Assembly: GCF_031880315.1 (NCBI RefSeq)
Contig: NZ_CP134771.1
Coordinates: forward strand, 1,798,001-1,862,000
Length of the DNA: 64,000 nucleotides
From: Pseudomonas baltica
Lineage (GTDB): Bacteria > Pseudomonadota > Gammaproteobacteria > Pseudomonadales > Pseudomonadaceae
Reading direction: 5' to 3'
The notes under the pieces are model-generated. The model made no database searches and was not told the DNA's origin. It worked only from the letters and a program-made list of their open reading frames with translations. The position numbers and the translations under genes were made by a program. Positions 49,450-60,365 of the stretch are shown here, piece after piece (position 1 is the first letter of the stretch; each line of letters starts with the position of its first letter).

Positions 49450-50472
49450 ATGGACCTTGTCATCGCCCGCCCCGAAGGCCTCTACTGCCCCGCCGGCGAT
49501 TTCTATATCGACCCGTGGCGCCCGGTGCCGCGCTCGATCATCACCCATGGCCATGGCGACCACGCCCGTACCGGCAATCAGCACTACCTGGCCGCCGCCC
49601 CCGGCGCCGGCATCCTGCGTGCAAGGTTGGGCCAGGACATCAACCTGCAGACCCTCGACTATGGCGAACGCCTGGTCCATCACGGCGTGACCCTGAGCTT
49701 TCACCCCGCCGGCCACGTACTCGGCTCGGCCCAAGTGCGCCTGGAGCATCGCGGCGAAGTGTGGGTCGCCTCCGGTGACTACAAGGTCGAGGCCGACGGC
49801 ACCTGCGCGCCGTTCGAACCGGTGCGCTGCCACACCTTCATCACCGAATCCACCTTCGGTCTGCCCATCTACCGCTGGCAACCCCAGGCCGAGATCTTCG
49901 CCGAGGTCAACCAGTGGTGGCGCGCCAACGCTGCGGCGGGCAAGGCCAGCGTGCTTTTCTGCTATGCCTTCGGCAAGGCGCAGCGGCTGTTGCACGGCAT
50001 CGACCGCAGCATCGGCGCCATCCTCTGTCATGGCGCCGTGGAGCCATTGAACCGGGTGTACCGCGAGGGCGGCATCGACATTCCGCCGACCCTTTATGCC
50101 GGCGACTTCAAGAAGACCGATCCGGCGTTGCGCAGCGCCCTGATCATCGCCCCACCCTCGGCCGGTGGCAGCACCTGGATGCGCCGTTTCGGCGATTACA
50201 GTGACGCCTTCGCCAGCGGCTGGATGCGCCTGCGTGGCAGCCGTCGGCGGCGTGGGGTCGATCGCGGCTTCATCCTCTCCGATCATGCCGACTGGCCGGG
50301 ATTGCTGTGGGCCATCGAGCAGACCGGCGCCGAGCGAGTGATGGTCACCCACGGGTCGGTCAACGTGCTGGTGCGCTACCTGCGCGAGCAGCGCGGCCTG
50401 GATGCACAGGGCTTCACCACGGAATACGGCGACGAGAACATGGACGAAGAACCACTGCCCGCAGATTCATGA
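49450..50472 (+). CDS. Ligase-associated DNA exonuclease, metallo-beta-lactamase fold
   Basis: 340 residues. Metal-binding HGHGDHARTG, HPAGHVLGSA and DHADW place it in the RNase J/SNM1-like exonuclease family normally encoded beside an ATP-dependent DNA ligase, a large helicase and a phosphoesterase. It probably trims DNA ends for repair. The protein looks complete. The ligase is not adjacent here but 12.7 kb away. The ORF ends ATTCATGA, and its stop overlaps the MFS gene from the opposite strand by 6 nt. No clear ribosome site. Confidence 0.88.
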   Translation: MDLVIARPEGLYCPAGDFYIDPWRPVPRSIITHGHGDHARTGNQHYLAAAPGAGILRARLGQDINLQTLDYGERLVHHGVTLSFHPAGHVLGSAQVRLEHRGEVWVASGDYKVEADGTCAPFEPVRCHTFITESTFGLPIYRWQPQAEIFAEVNQWWRANAAAGKASVLFCYAFGKAQRLLHGIDRSIGAILCHGAVEPLNRVYREGGIDIPPTLYAGDFKKTDPALRSALIIAPPSAGGSTWMRRFGDYSDAFASGWMRLRGSRRRRGVDRGFILSDHADWPGLLWAIEQTGAERVMVTHGSVNVLVRYLREQRGLDAQGFTTEYGDENMDEEPLPADS

Positions 50473-51729
50473 TCCGCCCCCTGTGGCGGGCTCATGCCCT
50501 GCTCCTGCCAAAGCGCCAGCAAAGCCCCAATGCAGCGCCAGACCGATGCACATTGCCGTCCCACCGGCGATGACGAACGCGCTCTGGATCGACGTCACGG
50601 CCGCGATAAAACCGCCAAGTAGCGGCCCGCTGACCAGCAGCGCCAACGTCAGGCTCCACACGCTGGACGAGATGAATCCCAAATGAGCCGGAGAACATTG
50701 CGTCTGCAGCACAACCGCAAAAGCCATCGAGTTCAGCCCGAAGGTGATCCCCGAGAAGAAAAACACCAGCAAAAGAATCGCCAGCGTAAAAGCACTATGA
50801 AGCGACGCCAGCAAGCCGGCACCCAGGATGCAGGCCCCGTAAAACATGAGCGAAACCGTCGAACAGACCAAAACCCTGGCCGGGTAAAGCGACTTGAAGG
50901 CAATACCGGCCACGATACCGCCCAGCCCCGTGGCACTGACCACCAACCCGAAGGCCGATGCACCAAACCCGGAAGTACTGAGCAAGGTACCCAACATCGA
51001 GTCGTAGAAACCCAGCACCGCCGACTGGGCCAGCGAACAGAACAACAGAAGCCGAGTGGCCGGCCCGCGCCAATAGAACGCCTTGATGGCGGCAAAGCCA
51101 CCTTCCCCTTTGGGCTTCGTGGCCGGTGCTCGCAGGGATCCGCCCTGCTGCAACCACAAGATCGTACAAAACAGCAGCCCCGCGACAGCGCATGCGGCAG
51201 ACAACAGAAAACCCACGGGTCTGTCCGTGGACGCGACGACGATCCCGGCCGCCAGCGGCGAGCACACCTTTATGAACTGGTTGACCACCGAGACCAGCGC
51301 CGTATTGCTGACGATCTGTCGATCAGTGAGCAGCCTGCGAGTCAGTACTACTTCCGCTGGCACCGCCCCCAGATTCGACACGCCCTTGAACGCCACTAAG
51401 GCCAGAAACAACCCAGCATCCCCCGCTAGATACAACGAACACGACGCCGTGCATCGCAGCACAAAGCTGCACGTCACCAGCAGGAATGGATTGACCCTGT
51501 CGGCCAGCCGCCCTGCCAGCGGCCCGAGCAACAAGGGTGGCAAGCCATAGAACGCCGCCGCCAGCCCGATCGTCTCAGTCGAGGCGCGAAACACGAAACT
51601 GAGCGTCGAAAAGATCAGAATAAAGTCGACCCACGCCACAAACGACGTGCTGAACCTGATCGCGCACAAGCTCCAGTAGCCTTTGAAAGACGCGGGTGCC
51701 GTCAACCGTCGATCCGTCATTGCGTTCAT
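50467..51729 (-). CDS. MFS transporter, EntS-like
   Basis: 420 residues with about 12 membrane helices in two halves, and the loop motif GRLADRVNPF (motif A variant). Its pattern (GFYDSMLGTLLSTSGFGASA; FFSGITFGLNSM) resembles the enterobactin exporter EntS group, but the substrate is unknown. GGAGGGGG precedes ATG 51729. Last gene of the importer run; its stop codon lies inside the end of the exonuclease gene on the opposite strand. Confidence 0.75.
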   Translation of the reverse strand: MNAMTDRRLTAPASFKGYWSLCAIRFSTSFVAWVDFILIFSTLSFVFRASTETIGLAAAFYGLPPLLLGPLAGRLADRVNPFLLVTCSFVLRCTASCSLYLAGDAGLFLALVAFKGVSNLGAVPAEVVLTRRLLTDRQIVSNTALVSVVNQFIKVCSPLAAGIVVASTDRPVGFLLSAACAVAGLLFCTILWLQQGGSLRAPATKPKGEGGFAAIKAFYWRGPATRLLLFCSLAQSAVLGFYDSMLGTLLSTSGFGASAFGLVVSATGLGGIVAGIAFKSLYPARVLVCSTVSLMFYGACILGAGLLASLHSAFTLAILLLVFFFSGITFGLNSMAFAVVLQTQCSPAHLGFISSSVWSLTLALLVSGPLLGGFIAAVTSIQSAFVIAGGTAMCIGLALHWGFAGALAGAGHEPATGGGS

Positions 51730-51753
51730 TTTCCCCCTCCCGGCACTCAGCCC

Positions 51754-53376
51754 TCAGGCTTGGCGCATGGTGATCGGGCCCTCGGCATTGGCACCCTTCA
51801 AGACCAATCCGGAGGCGCTCATCAGTTCCTGCGTATACGGATGTTGAGGCGCCGCGAAGATCCGCCGGGCCGGGCCTTGCTCGACTACGCGGCCGTTTCT
51901 GATCACGATCAAATCGTGGGCCAGCGCATGTACCACCGCCAGGTCGTGGCTAATGAACAAATAGGTCAAACCGTGGCGTATTTGCAGCGAACGGAGCAAT
52001 TCGATGATTTGCTTCTGCACCGTGCGATCCAGTGCCGAGGTAGGCTCGTCAAGCAGAATCAAGGCAGGCTCGAGCACCAACGCCCGCGCAATGGAAATGC
52101 GTTGGCGCTGGCCACCGGAAAACTCGTGCGGGTAACGATGCCGTGTCTCGGGATCCAGCCCGACTTCCTGCAGCACGCGAATGACCGCCTGCTCGCGCTC
52201 AACCGGCGTGCCGATATTGTGGGTGAGCAAGCCCTCGGCAATGATCTGCTCCACCGACATGCGCGGGCTCAAGCTGCCGAACGGGTCCTGAAACACCACC
52301 TGCAACTGACGCCGTAACGGGCGCATGGCGTCCTGGCTCTGCAAGGTCAGTTGGGTGCCCGCAAAGCGCACACTGCCCTGGCAATCCACCAGGCGCAAGA
52401 TCGCCTGGCCCAGCGTCGATTTGCCCGAACCGGACTCCCCGACAATGCCCAGCGTCTTGCCCTTGAGCAGATCGAAGCTCACCCCGTCCACCGCCTTGAT
52501 GTACTCGCGCTCACGTTTGAACAGCGGCTTGGGCAGCGGGAACCACACGCGCAGGTCATCCACGGTCAGCAAGAATTGATCGAACATCACCGGCACCGGT
52601 CGGCCACTGGGTTCGGCCTCGATCAACAAGCGGCTGTAAGGATGCTGCGGATGCTCGAAGAGTGTTTCGCAGTCCGCCTGTTCGACGATCTCGCCGCCGC
52701 GCATCACGCAGACCCGCTGCGCGATGCGCCGCACCAGATTGAGGTCGTGGCTGATCAGCAGCAAAGACATGCCCAAGCGCGCCTGCAAGTCGCGCAGCAG
52801 TTCGAGAATCTTTTGCTGCACGGTGACGTCCAGCGCGGTGGTCGGCTCGTCGGCGATCAACAGGTCCGGCTCATTGGCCAGCGCCATGGCGATCATCACG
52901 CGTTGGCGCTGACCGCCGGAGAGTTGATGAGGATAGGCCTTGAGGCGCTTGCCCGGCTCGCGTATGCCGACCATTTCCAGCAGTTCCAGCACCCTCGCCC
53001 GCGCCGCTTTGCCGCCCAGCCCCTTGTGCACCGCCAGTACCTCGCCGATCTGCTTTTCGACGGTGTGCAGCGGATTGAGCGAGGTCATCGGTTCCTGGAA
53101 GATCATCGCGATACGATTGCCGCGCAATGTGCGCAACTGCTTTTCAGAGGCGCCGACCAGGTCTTGACCCTCGAAACGGATAGTGCCGTTGGTACTGACC
53201 TTGGTTCCCGGCAACAAGCGCAGGATCGAATGAGCCGTCACCGATTTGCCTGAGCCCGACTCGCCCACCAGCGCCAGGCACTCGCCGCGACGAATGTCCA
53301 GATCAAGGCCGTGCACCACTTCGCGGTCCCCGAAGGCCACCTTCAGATCGCGGATTTCAATCAGGTTGTCAGTCAT
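51754..53376 (-). CDS. Double-ATPase subunit of peptide ABC importer (YejF-like)
   Basis: 540 residues with two complete ATPase domains. Both have Walker A GESGSGKS (about residues 36-43 and 325-335), signatures LSGGQRQRV and FSGGQRQRI, and Walker [13 protein letters not shown] and [12 protein letters not shown]. It powers the two permeases above it. The start is ATG 53376, one nt after the YejE-like stop; the frame to 53418 is only an overlap. YejABEF imports peptides and microcin C in E. coli. Confidence 0.92.
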   Translation of the reverse strand: MTDNLIEIRDLKVAFGDREVVHGLDLDIRRGECLALVGESGSGKSVTAHSILRLLPGTKVSTNGTIRFEGQDLVGASEKQLRTLRGNRIAMIFQEPMTSLNPLHTVEKQIGEVLAVHKGLGGKAARARVLELLEMVGIREPGKRLKAYPHQLSGGQRQRVMIAMALANEPDLLIADEPTTALDVTVQQKILELLRDLQARLGMSLLLISHDLNLVRRIAQRVCVMRGGEIVEQADCETLFEHPQHPYSRLLIEAEPSGRPVPVMFDQFLLTVDDLRVWFPLPKPLFKREREYIKAVDGVSFDLLKGKTLGIVGESGSGKSTLGQAILRLVDCQGSVRFAGTQLTLQSQDAMRPLRRQLQVVFQDPFGSLSPRMSVEQIIAEGLLTHNIGTPVEREQAVIRVLQEVGLDPETRHRYPHEFSGGQRQRISIARALVLEPALILLDEPTSALDRTVQKQIIELLRSLQIRHGLTYLFISHDLAVVHALAHDLIVIRNGRVVEQGPARRIFAAPQHPYTQELMSASGLVLKGANAEGPITMRQA

Positions 53377-53377
53377 T

Positions 53378-54400
53378 TCAATTCCTTGGATCAAACGCGT
53401 CACGGCAGGCTTCGCCAATGAACACCAACAGCGAAAGAATCAATGCCAGCACGCAGAAGGCCGTCATGCCGAGCCAGGGGGCCTGGAGGTTTTTCTTCGC
53501 TTCGCCGATCAGCTCACCCAGCGAAGCCGTGCCCGCCGGCATGCCGAAGCCGAGGAAGTCCAGGGCGGTAAGCGTCGAAATGGCGCCGGTCAGAATGAAT
53601 GGCAGGTAGGTCAAGGTGCTGGTCATCGCATTGGGCAGAATATGCCGGCGCATCAACGCGCCATTGGTCAGCCCCAAAGCACGCGCGGCCTTGACGTATT
53701 CCAGGTTGCGGCCGCGCAGGAACTCGGCACGCACCACATCGACCAGGCTCAGCCACGAAAACAGCGCCATGATCCCCAGCAACCACCAGAAGCTGGGCGC
53801 CACGAACCCAGACAGGATGATCAGCAGATACAGCACCGGCAGCCCCGACCAGATTTCCTGCAGGCGCTGGCCGAGCAAATCCACCAAACCGCCGTAATAG
53901 CCCTGCACGGCACCGGCGATCACCCCGATCAGCGTGCTGATCGCCGTCAGCAGCAAGGCAAACAGGATCGACACGCGCGCGCCGTACAGGGCGCGGGCCA
54001 GCACATCCCTGGCCTGCTCATCGGTACCCAGCCAGTTTTGCGCGCTGGGCGGGCTGGGCGATGGCGCGCTGAGGTCCCAGTTCACCGATTGCGGGCCGAA
54101 AGGGATCGGCGGGAATAGCATCCAGCCGCCCTTGCTGGCGATCAGGTCACGCACGAACTGGCTTGTGTAATCAGGCTCGAATGGCAGTTGCCCACCGAAG
54201 TCGGTTTCCTGATATTCGTGCAGGATGGGGTAATACATCTGGCCCTGATAGCTGACCAGCAGCGGTTTGTCATTGGCAAGCAACTCACCGCACAGGCACA
54301 AAACAAACAGCCCGACGAACAGCCACAACGACCACCAGCCGCGGCGATTGGCCTTGAAGGCGGCCAGCCGACGCCGGCCCAAAGGGGAAATACGCAGCAT
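53378..54400 (-). CDS. Peptide ABC permease (YejE-like)
   Basis: 340 residues, as E. coli YejE (341). An N-terminal membrane helix and a ~100-residue periplasmic insert (PFEPDYTSQFVRDLIASKGGWMLFPP region) precede five more helices. The core motif NWLGTDEQARDVLARALYGARVS and the EAA loop YVKAARALGLTNGALMRRHILPN are typical of oligopeptide permeases. ATG 54400 overlaps the YejB-like stop by one nt. Confidence 0.92.
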   Translation of the reverse strand: MLRISPLGRRRLAAFKANRRGWWSLWLFVGLFVLCLCGELLANDKPLLVSYQGQMYYPILHEYQETDFGGQLPFEPDYTSQFVRDLIASKGGWMLFPPIPFGPQSVNWDLSAPSPSPPSAQNWLGTDEQARDVLARALYGARVSILFALLLTAISTLIGVIAGAVQGYYGGLVDLLGQRLQEIWSGLPVLYLLIILSGFVAPSFWWLLGIMALFSWLSLVDVVRAEFLRGRNLEYVKAARALGLTNGALMRRHILPNAMTSTLTYLPFILTGAISTLTALDFLGFGMPAGTASLGELIGEAKKNLQAPWLGMTAFCVLALILSLLVFIGEACRDAFDPRN

Positions 54401-55464
54401 CAGGCAGCCCTCGCAGAGAAATCGATGCGCGGGTCGACCAGCGTGTAGCAAAGGTCGCCCACCAGCTTGATCAGCAAGCCGAACAAGGTGAACAGGAAAA
54501 GCGTGCCGAACACCACTGGGTAGTCCCTGGACACGGCCGCGTCGTAGCTCATGCGGCCGATGCCATCGAGGTTGAAAATGGTCTCGATCAGCAGCGAGCC
54601 GGCAAAAAACACATCGATCAGTGCCTGGGGAATGCCGGCCAGTACCAGCAGCATCGCGTTGCGCAGCACATGGCCGTAGAGCACGCGCTGCTCAGTGAGG
54701 CCCTTGGCCTTGGCCGTGGTCACGTACTGGCGGCTGATTTCGTTGAGGAAACTGTTCTTGGTCATGATGGTCAACGTCGCGAAGCCGCCGATCACCAGTG
54801 CGCTCACCGGCAACACCAGGTGCCACAGGTAGTCACCGATTTTGCCCAACGTCGATAGCTGGTCGAAGTTCTCCGATACCAGCCCCTGCACCGGAAACCA
54901 GCTAACGTAGCTGCCTCCCGCGAACACCACGATCAGCATGATGGCGAACAGGAAAGCCGGCATGGCATAGCCGATGATGATCATCGCGCTGCTCCACACA
55001 TCGAACCGGCTACCGTGGCGCACCGCCTTGCGGATACCCAGGGGGATGGAGATCAGGTAGGTCACCAGCGTCGCCCACAGCCCCAGCGAGAGGGTGGTCG
55101 GCAGCTTCTGCATGATCAGCTCGGTCACCGGTGCGCCGCGGAAAAAACTGGTGCCAAAATCCAGCCGCGCATAGTGCCCAAGCATCAGCCACAAGCGCTC
55201 GTGCACCGGCTTGTCAAAGCCGTAATGGTGCCTGATCTCTTCGATCAGCGCGGGGTCCAGGCCCTGGCTGGAGCGGCTGCCGGCGCCCCCGGCCATCTCC
55301 CCGCCGCCACCGCCCACGCCCTGCTTGCCGGCGCCTTGCAGGCGCGCGATAGCCTGGTCCACGGGGCCGCCCGGCGCCGCCTGGACGATGACGAAATTGA
55401 CCACCAGGATGCATAGCAAGGTAGGGATGATCAGCAGCAACCGACGGCAGATATAACGCAGCAT
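54400..55464 (-). CDS. Peptide ABC permease (YejB-like)
   Basis: 354 residues. The N terminus [19 protein letters not shown] is the first helix; a Gly-rich linker ([18 protein letters not shown]) and the EAA loop ([20 protein letters not shown]) follow. Matches E. coli YejB (364 aa) in layout. Begins one nt after the solute-binding protein stop, so tight translational coupling is expected. Confidence 0.92.
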   Translation of the reverse strand: MLRYICRRLLLIIPTLLCILVVNFVIVQAAPGGPVDQAIARLQGAGKQGVGGGGGEMAGGAGSRSSQGLDPALIEEIRHHYGFDKPVHERLWLMLGHYARLDFGTSFFRGAPVTELIMQKLPTTLSLGLWATLVTYLISIPLGIRKAVRHGSRFDVWSSAMIIIGYAMPAFLFAIMLIVVFAGGSYVSWFPVQGLVSENFDQLSTLGKIGDYLWHLVLPVSALVIGGFATLTIMTKNSFLNEISRQYVTTAKAKGLTEQRVLYGHVLRNAMLLVLAGIPQALIDVFFAGSLLIETIFNLDGIGRMSYDAAVSRDYPVVFGTLFLFTLFGLLIKLVGDLCYTLVDPRIDFSARAA

Positions 55465-55465
55465 C

Positions 55466-57340
55466 TCAGTGCACCTCCGGTGTGTGGGTCAAGGCGCTCA
55501 TCTGCTGGTTGGTCAAAGGTGTGGCGCTGACCTGCCACCAGGTGTCGAGCCCTACGTCAAAGCTGGGCGCCACCTTGGGCATACCGAAACGATTGAGAAA
55601 CACCGTCGGCGTGCCTTGGCTGTAGTAGTTCTGGATCGAGTAGTAGCCCCACTGCAGAACGCGATCCAGGGCACGGGCGTAGTGCACCATGTCGTCGCGG
55701 CTGCGGGCCTTGACCAGGCCATTGATCAGGCTGTCCACCGCCGGATCCTTGAGCACCATGAAGTTGGAGCTGCCGGGTTGCTCGGCGCTGGCCGACCCAA
55801 AGATGCTGTAGAGCTCCTGACCCGGAGAAATCAGCGGATCGCCACTGCGCGGAAAGGTCACCACGATCATGTCGTAGTCCCGGGCGTTCATCAGATTGTT
55901 GTACTGGCCGCCATCGATACGGCGCATCTCCAGGTCGATACCGATCTGCGCCAGCGTGCGTTTCATCGGCAGCACCAGGCGGTCGAAACCGCCCTGGCCA
56001 TCGAGAAAGGTGAACTTGAGCTGCTCGCCCTGGGCGTTGACCATGCGGTTGTGCTCGGGGTGCCAGCCGGCTTCACCGAGCAGCTTGATGGCTTCGAGCT
56101 GTTTATCGCGGATGTAGCCACTGCCGTCGGTTTTGGGCGATTGATAGACCTGGGTGAAGACCTCATCGGGAATCTGCCCGCGCAGCGGTTCGAGAATGGC
56201 CAGCTCCTTGGCGTCGGGCAGCTGTGTCGCGGCCATGGGGCTTTTTGAGAAGTAGCTGTTCTGGCGGATGTAGAAGCCGCGCATCATGTGCTCGTTGGCC
56301 CAATCGAAATCCCAGAGCAAGGTCAGCGCCTTGCGCACGCGGCGGTCCTGGAACATCGGATTCTTGAGATTGAACACAAAGCCCTGCGCTGCCCACGGGC
56401 GCTGCTGCGCGAGGATCGCGCGCTGCAATCGTCCATCGGCGAGGATCGGGCTGTCATAGCCCACCGTGTAGCCACTGGACGAGAACTCGCGGTTGTAGTC
56501 GAAGGCCTGCGCTTGCAGGAGTTGGCGGGCAATCTCGGTATCGCCATAAAAATTCACGGCGACAGTGTCGAAGTTGTACATGCCGCGGCTGACCGGCAGG
56601 TCCTTGGCCCACCAATCCTTGACCCGCTCGAAGCTGATGCTGCGGCCCGGGTCGACCTTGCTGATCCGGTAGGGGCCGCTGCCCAAGGGCGGCACGAAGC
56701 CGCCGCCGCCGGCAAAATCGTGATCCTTCCAATAATGTTCAGGCAGTACCCGCATCGAGGCCAGGTCAAGCGCCAAGGTGCGGTTGAGGTTGCTCTTGAA
56801 ATTGAAGCGTACCTGCAAGGGCCCCTCCACCACGACGTCCTGGACGTCGCCATAGAGCAGCCGATAGCTGAGGCTGGCCTTGGTCATCAGCAGGTGGAAG
56901 GTGTAGGCGACGTCCTCGGCGGTGATAGGTGTCCCATCCTGGAAACGGGCCTTGGGATTGAGATAGAAACGCATCCACATGCCGTCTGGATCGCGCTCCA
57001 TTTGCTGGGCCACCAAACCGTATACGGTGTAGGGCTCGTCCAGAGAGCGATAGGCCAAGGGTGAATACAGCCACTCGTCGACCTGCACGACACCGGTGCC
57101 CTGGTCACTGGAAGGCATGATGTAGTTGAACTGGGCGATTTCTTCCGCGGAACGTGTCAGCGACCCGCCCTTGGGAGCCTCTGGATTGACATAGTCGAAA
57201 TGCTGGAAATCGGCGCCGTACTTGGGCGCCTCGCCATAGACGGTCAGCGCCGTGACGGGAACCGCCTGGACACTGGCAGCCATCAGGCACAGCGTAGCGA
57301 CCGCAAGCAGGCGCAACGCAGGAATACTGGGCAGTTGCAT
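55466..57340 (-). CDS. YejA-like family 5 solute-binding protein
   Basis: 624 residues. The signal ends AASVQA; the mature start ([24 protein letters not shown]) is strikingly like E. coli YejA (..HALYGEPKYPADFKHFDYVNP). Family 5 solute-binding proteins deliver oligopeptides, nickel chelates or peptide antibiotics. Start ATG 57340 ([12 protein letters not shown]) with GAGGATG upstream; the frame runs on to 57739 through unrelated sequence. A pair of hairpins lies upstream and separates it from the receptor gene. Confidence 0.9.
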   Translation of the reverse strand: MQLPSIPALRLLAVATLCLMAASVQAVPVTALTVYGEAPKYGADFQHFDYVNPEAPKGGSLTRSAEEIAQFNYIMPSSDQGTGVVQVDEWLYSPLAYRSLDEPYTVYGLVAQQMERDPDGMWMRFYLNPKARFQDGTPITAEDVAYTFHLLMTKASLSYRLLYGDVQDVVVEGPLQVRFNFKSNLNRTLALDLASMRVLPEHYWKDHDFAGGGGFVPPLGSGPYRISKVDPGRSISFERVKDWWAKDLPVSRGMYNFDTVAVNFYGDTEIARQLLQAQAFDYNREFSSSGYTVGYDSPILADGRLQRAILAQQRPWAAQGFVFNLKNPMFQDRRVRKALTLLWDFDWANEHMMRGFYIRQNSYFSKSPMAATQLPDAKELAILEPLRGQIPDEVFTQVYQSPKTDGSGYIRDKQLEAIKLLGEAGWHPEHNRMVNAQGEQLKFTFLDGQGGFDRLVLPMKRTLAQIGIDLEMRRIDGGQYNNLMNARDYDMIVVTFPRSGDPLISPGQELYSIFGSASAEQPGSSNFMVLKDPAVDSLINGLVKARSRDDMVHYARALDRVLQWGYYSIQNYYSQGTPTVFLNRFGMPKVAPSFDVGLDTWWQVSATPLTNQQMSALTHTPEVH

Positions 57341-57383
57341 AACGGTGACATCCTCGAACGCAAACACTGGGCACCGGCGTAGT

Positions 57384-57442
57384 CCCTCGGCATATCGCCG
57401 AGGGGCATCGCCCGATGATCGAACGGGCTGCGCTGCAGCCCG
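57384..57442 (-). promoter_or_regulatory. Two hairpins between the TonB-dependent receptor and yejA-like genes
   Basis: Perfect palindromes at 57384-57404 (arms CCCTCGGC/GCCGAGGG) and 57424-57442 (arms CGGGCTGC/GCAGCCCG) fill the 113-nt gap. Without T tracts on the minus strand, they probably stabilise the receptor mRNA and lower expression of the ABC genes. Confidence 0.45.
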
Positions 57443-57453
57443 ACGAGCCTGGA

Positions 57454-60165
57454 TCAGAAGTGGTACGTGGCCCTGGCGAACAAGGTCCGGCCCAGTGGAT
57501 CGGTGTAGCGTGGGTCGTAGCCGCTCTGGAAGGTGTAGGCCTGGTTGGAAAACGGTGGATCGCGGTCGAAGACGTTTTTCACGCCCAAGTCGACGTCCAG
57601 GGTTTTCATGAAGGTGTAGCCCGCCGACAAGTCCCACAGCGAGTACGACGGTACACGGTCGTTGGTGGTGCGATCGTAGTCGTTGTAGCCGGTGGTGAAG
57701 CGGTTGGTCAGCGCGGCGCGGGCCGGGCCGAAATTCCACGAAGCGGTCAGGTTGTGCTTCCAGCGCGCAGCGACCCCGTACCCCTGAAAATCACCGACGC
57801 GGTCGATGTAGTTGCCGCCGATGGTCTGCTGGTAGTCGTAGCGAGTGACGTAGGTGCCTTGCAGGTCCAGGCCGAACTGGCCGACGCTGGTCTGCGGGAA
57901 GCGATAGTTGAGGCTGACGTCGACACCGCTGGTCTTGAGGTTCCCCAGGTTGGCCAGGCCGGTGACGATATGGTCGATGGAGCCATCGGCCGCGCGCACG
58001 ATCCGGTCGCTGTAGGTTTCAGGATTGTTGAAGACTTCGGACTCGGGAAACTCTTCGATCTGGCCGGCGATCTTGATCCACCAGAAATCCAGGCCCATCG
58101 ACAGATTGCGTACTGGTTGGTAAACGAAGCCCAGGGTCACGTTGCGGGCGGTTTCCGGGCTCAGGTTCTTGTTGCCACCGGTGCTGTTGAGAAACTGCTG
58201 GCCGCAGTCACGCCCACCATTGCCGCCGGGCCGCACGGTGCCGCCGGTGCACAGGCGCGGATCGTCATAGTTGCCCTGAGTGAACGTGGTGTAGGTCGGG
58301 TTGTTGAGTTCGTACAGCGACGGCGCGCGGAATCCTTCGCTGTAGGCGCCACGCATGACCAGCTCTTTGATGGGCTGATAGCGGAACGAGTACTTGGGAT
58401 TGGTGGTGCTGCCGAAGTCGCTGTACTTGTCGTGGCGCACCGCCGCAGACAGCTCCAGGCTGTCGAACACCGGGACGTTGATCTCGGCGTATTGCGCGGT
58501 GATGCTGCGATCGCCCGCCACGGAGCTGTTGGGGTCGACGCCGAGGCTGGAGAGGTCACCTGCCCAGTCGTCGATCGACATGTGGAACTTCTCTTTGCGG
58601 TACTCGCCGCCCAGCGCCAGACCGACCGGGCCGGCACCGAACCAGTCACCGATTTCGCGGGTGACCTTGCCATCGATCGATGCCACGCGGCCGGTAGAAA
58701 CCGCGTAGGTGCCGTGGTAGGTGTTGGCGTCGATAAATGCCTGGCCGGCATCGCTCTGGGCGCCGAAGGGGTTGATCAGACCACTCTGCAGGCCGGAGAT
58801 CAGCGCCGAGTCACTGACGTAGCCGCTGGTGACCCGGTTGTAGACCTGATTCTGGTTGTAGCCGGCACCGACGTTGTAGTCCCAGCCGGAGACCGTACCG
58901 TCGAAGGTCAACTGGAAACGCTGGCTGGTGTTCTGATCCTTGCTCTCGCGGTCGCCCGCTGCAGTTTCGCGCCAGTTGACGCCGACCGGCTGGGTCGGAT
59001 CGAGGGCAAAGTTGGTCGGCCCGGGGGTGATGCCGTTGCCTGGATAGTAGGGCGAGCTGGGGTCCAGGGTCAGGCCGGTCAGGGGCGCCGGAGCGACACT
59101 GACACTGTTGTTGTTGCGCGCCCAGAAGTAATCGAGGCTGACGTTATGGTCGTCGCCGAGCTTGCCCGTCGCCTTGCCGAAAAACGATGTGGATTCGGTC
59201 TGCGGCAGCAGGTCGATGGAGTTGCGCGTGCTGTAGCGGCAAACCCCGTTGCTGGCGATCTGGTTGGCGCCGGTGCAGGCCGGGCCCAACGGGTTGGCGG
59301 CGTTGTCGCCCTGGGTGTAGTTGGACGGAAAACTGGTGCCCGAGGTGCCATCCAGGCCGCGGCCTGGGACGTAGTCCTTGTCGAAGCTACGGTCGTTGGC
59401 ATCGAGGTTTTGCTGGGTGCGGTAATTGAACACGCCCATGACGTTGAAGCGGTCTTTGTCCAGATCGCCAAAGCCCCAGGACCCGCTCATGTCCTTGCTG
59501 GCTCCGCCGCCACTGTGGGTGGGCGTATCGCCTCCAAGAGTCAGGGTACCGTCGGTGAGGGATTTCTTGGTGATGAAGTTGATCACCCCGCCGATCGCAT
59601 CGGTGCCGTAGAGGGCCGAGGCGCCGTCGCGCAGGACCTCTACGCGATCAATCGCGGCAAACGGGATCATGTTCAAGTCGACTGCGCCACCTTGAGAGGT
59701 AGTGCCGGACATGGCGTTGTTGGCCAAGCGTCGGCCGTTGAGCAGCACCAGGGTCTTGTTGGCGCCGATGCCGCGCATGTCGGCGAAGCTTGCGCCGCCG
59801 GTGGCCATACCCACGGACCCGGCGGAGTTGCCGACCGAGTTGTTACCCGTCACCCGTTGCATCAGCTCGGCGGTGGTGGTGACGCCCTGCTTTTCCAGAT
59901 CGGCGGTGCGCAAGATGGTGATGGGCACGGCGGTCTCGGCATCGACCCGGCGGATCGCCGAGCCAGTCACTTCGACCTTCTGCAACTGCGTGGTGACCGG
60001 CGCCGGCGCAATCACTGCGGCCTGCGCGGTATTGGTCTCTTCGGTGCTGTCTGCGGCATAGGCACTGCCCACGCCCATGGCCATGACATACAGCGGGACC
60101 ATACGATGGCGCCGTACCGTGGCGACCAGGGGTTTGAGGGTAAAACCTGGGAAGCTCGTCAACAT
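57454..60165 (-). CDS. TonB-dependent outer membrane receptor
   Basis: 903 residues. A signal region ends GSAYAAD; the plug domain starts with VEVTGSAIRRVDAETAVP, the pattern seen in receptors common in Xanthomonadaceae and Sphingomonads, and contains NGRRLANN and RVEVLRDGASALYGTDAIGGV. A 22-strand barrel follows and ends in Phe (RATYHF). Two Cys pairs in extracellular loops (CTGANQIASNGVC; CTGGTVRPGGNGGRDC) may form disulfides. No N-terminal signalling domain and no adjacent sigma/anti-sigma pair. Substrate unknown; a peptide or peptide-siderophore is likely given the neighbouring Yej-like importer. Confidence 0.93.
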   Translation of the reverse strand: MLTSFPGFTLKPLVATVRRHRMVPLYVMAMGVGSAYAADSTEETNTAQAAVIAPAPVTTQLQKVEVTGSAIRRVDAETAVPITILRTADLEKQGVTTTAELMQRVTGNNSVGNSAGSVGMATGGASFADMRGIGANKTLVLLNGRRLANNAMSGTTSQGGAVDLNMIPFAAIDRVEVLRDGASALYGTDAIGGVINFITKKSLTDGTLTLGGDTPTHSGGGASKDMSGSWGFGDLDKDRFNVMGVFNYRTQQNLDANDRSFDKDYVPGRGLDGTSGTSFPSNYTQGDNAANPLGPACTGANQIASNGVCRYSTRNSIDLLPQTESTSFFGKATGKLGDDHNVSLDYFWARNNNSVSVAPAPLTGLTLDPSSPYYPGNGITPGPTNFALDPTQPVGVNWRETAAGDRESKDQNTSQRFQLTFDGTVSGWDYNVGAGYNQNQVYNRVTSGYVSDSALISGLQSGLINPFGAQSDAGQAFIDANTYHGTYAVSTGRVASIDGKVTREIGDWFGAGPVGLALGGEYRKEKFHMSIDDWAGDLSSLGVDPNSSVAGDRSITAQYAEINVPVFDSLELSAAVRHDKYSDFGSTTNPKYSFRYQPIKELVMRGAYSEGFRAPSLYELNNPTYTTFTQGNYDDPRLCTGGTVRPGGNGGRDCGQQFLNSTGGNKNLSPETARNVTLGFVYQPVRNLSMGLDFWWIKIAGQIEEFPESEVFNNPETYSDRIVRAADGSIDHIVTGLANLGNLKTSGVDVSLNYRFPQTSVGQFGLDLQGTYVTRYDYQQTIGGNYIDRVGDFQGYGVAARWKHNLTASWNFGPARAALTNRFTTGYNDYDRTTNDRVPSYSLWDLSAGYTFMKTLDVDLGVKNVFDRDPPFSNQAYTFQSGYDPRYTDPLGRTLFARATYHF

Positions 60166-60365
60166 GGTGATTTCCGACTTTTCAGACGTTTAGTGGAATG
60201 GCCTTGTGAGCCCTCTTTGCTCCGGATGGGTTTTGCCTGCCCCGGAAAACTCCTTTGCTCCAATCAAGCCGCTCCCCTGCAGGGCCAAAAGGGGCTCCGC
60301 ACGGGAATGCAACGGCAGGGTGTTGCGGGTTGCCGGACCTCAGCAGCGAAGTACCGGCGGGTGCG

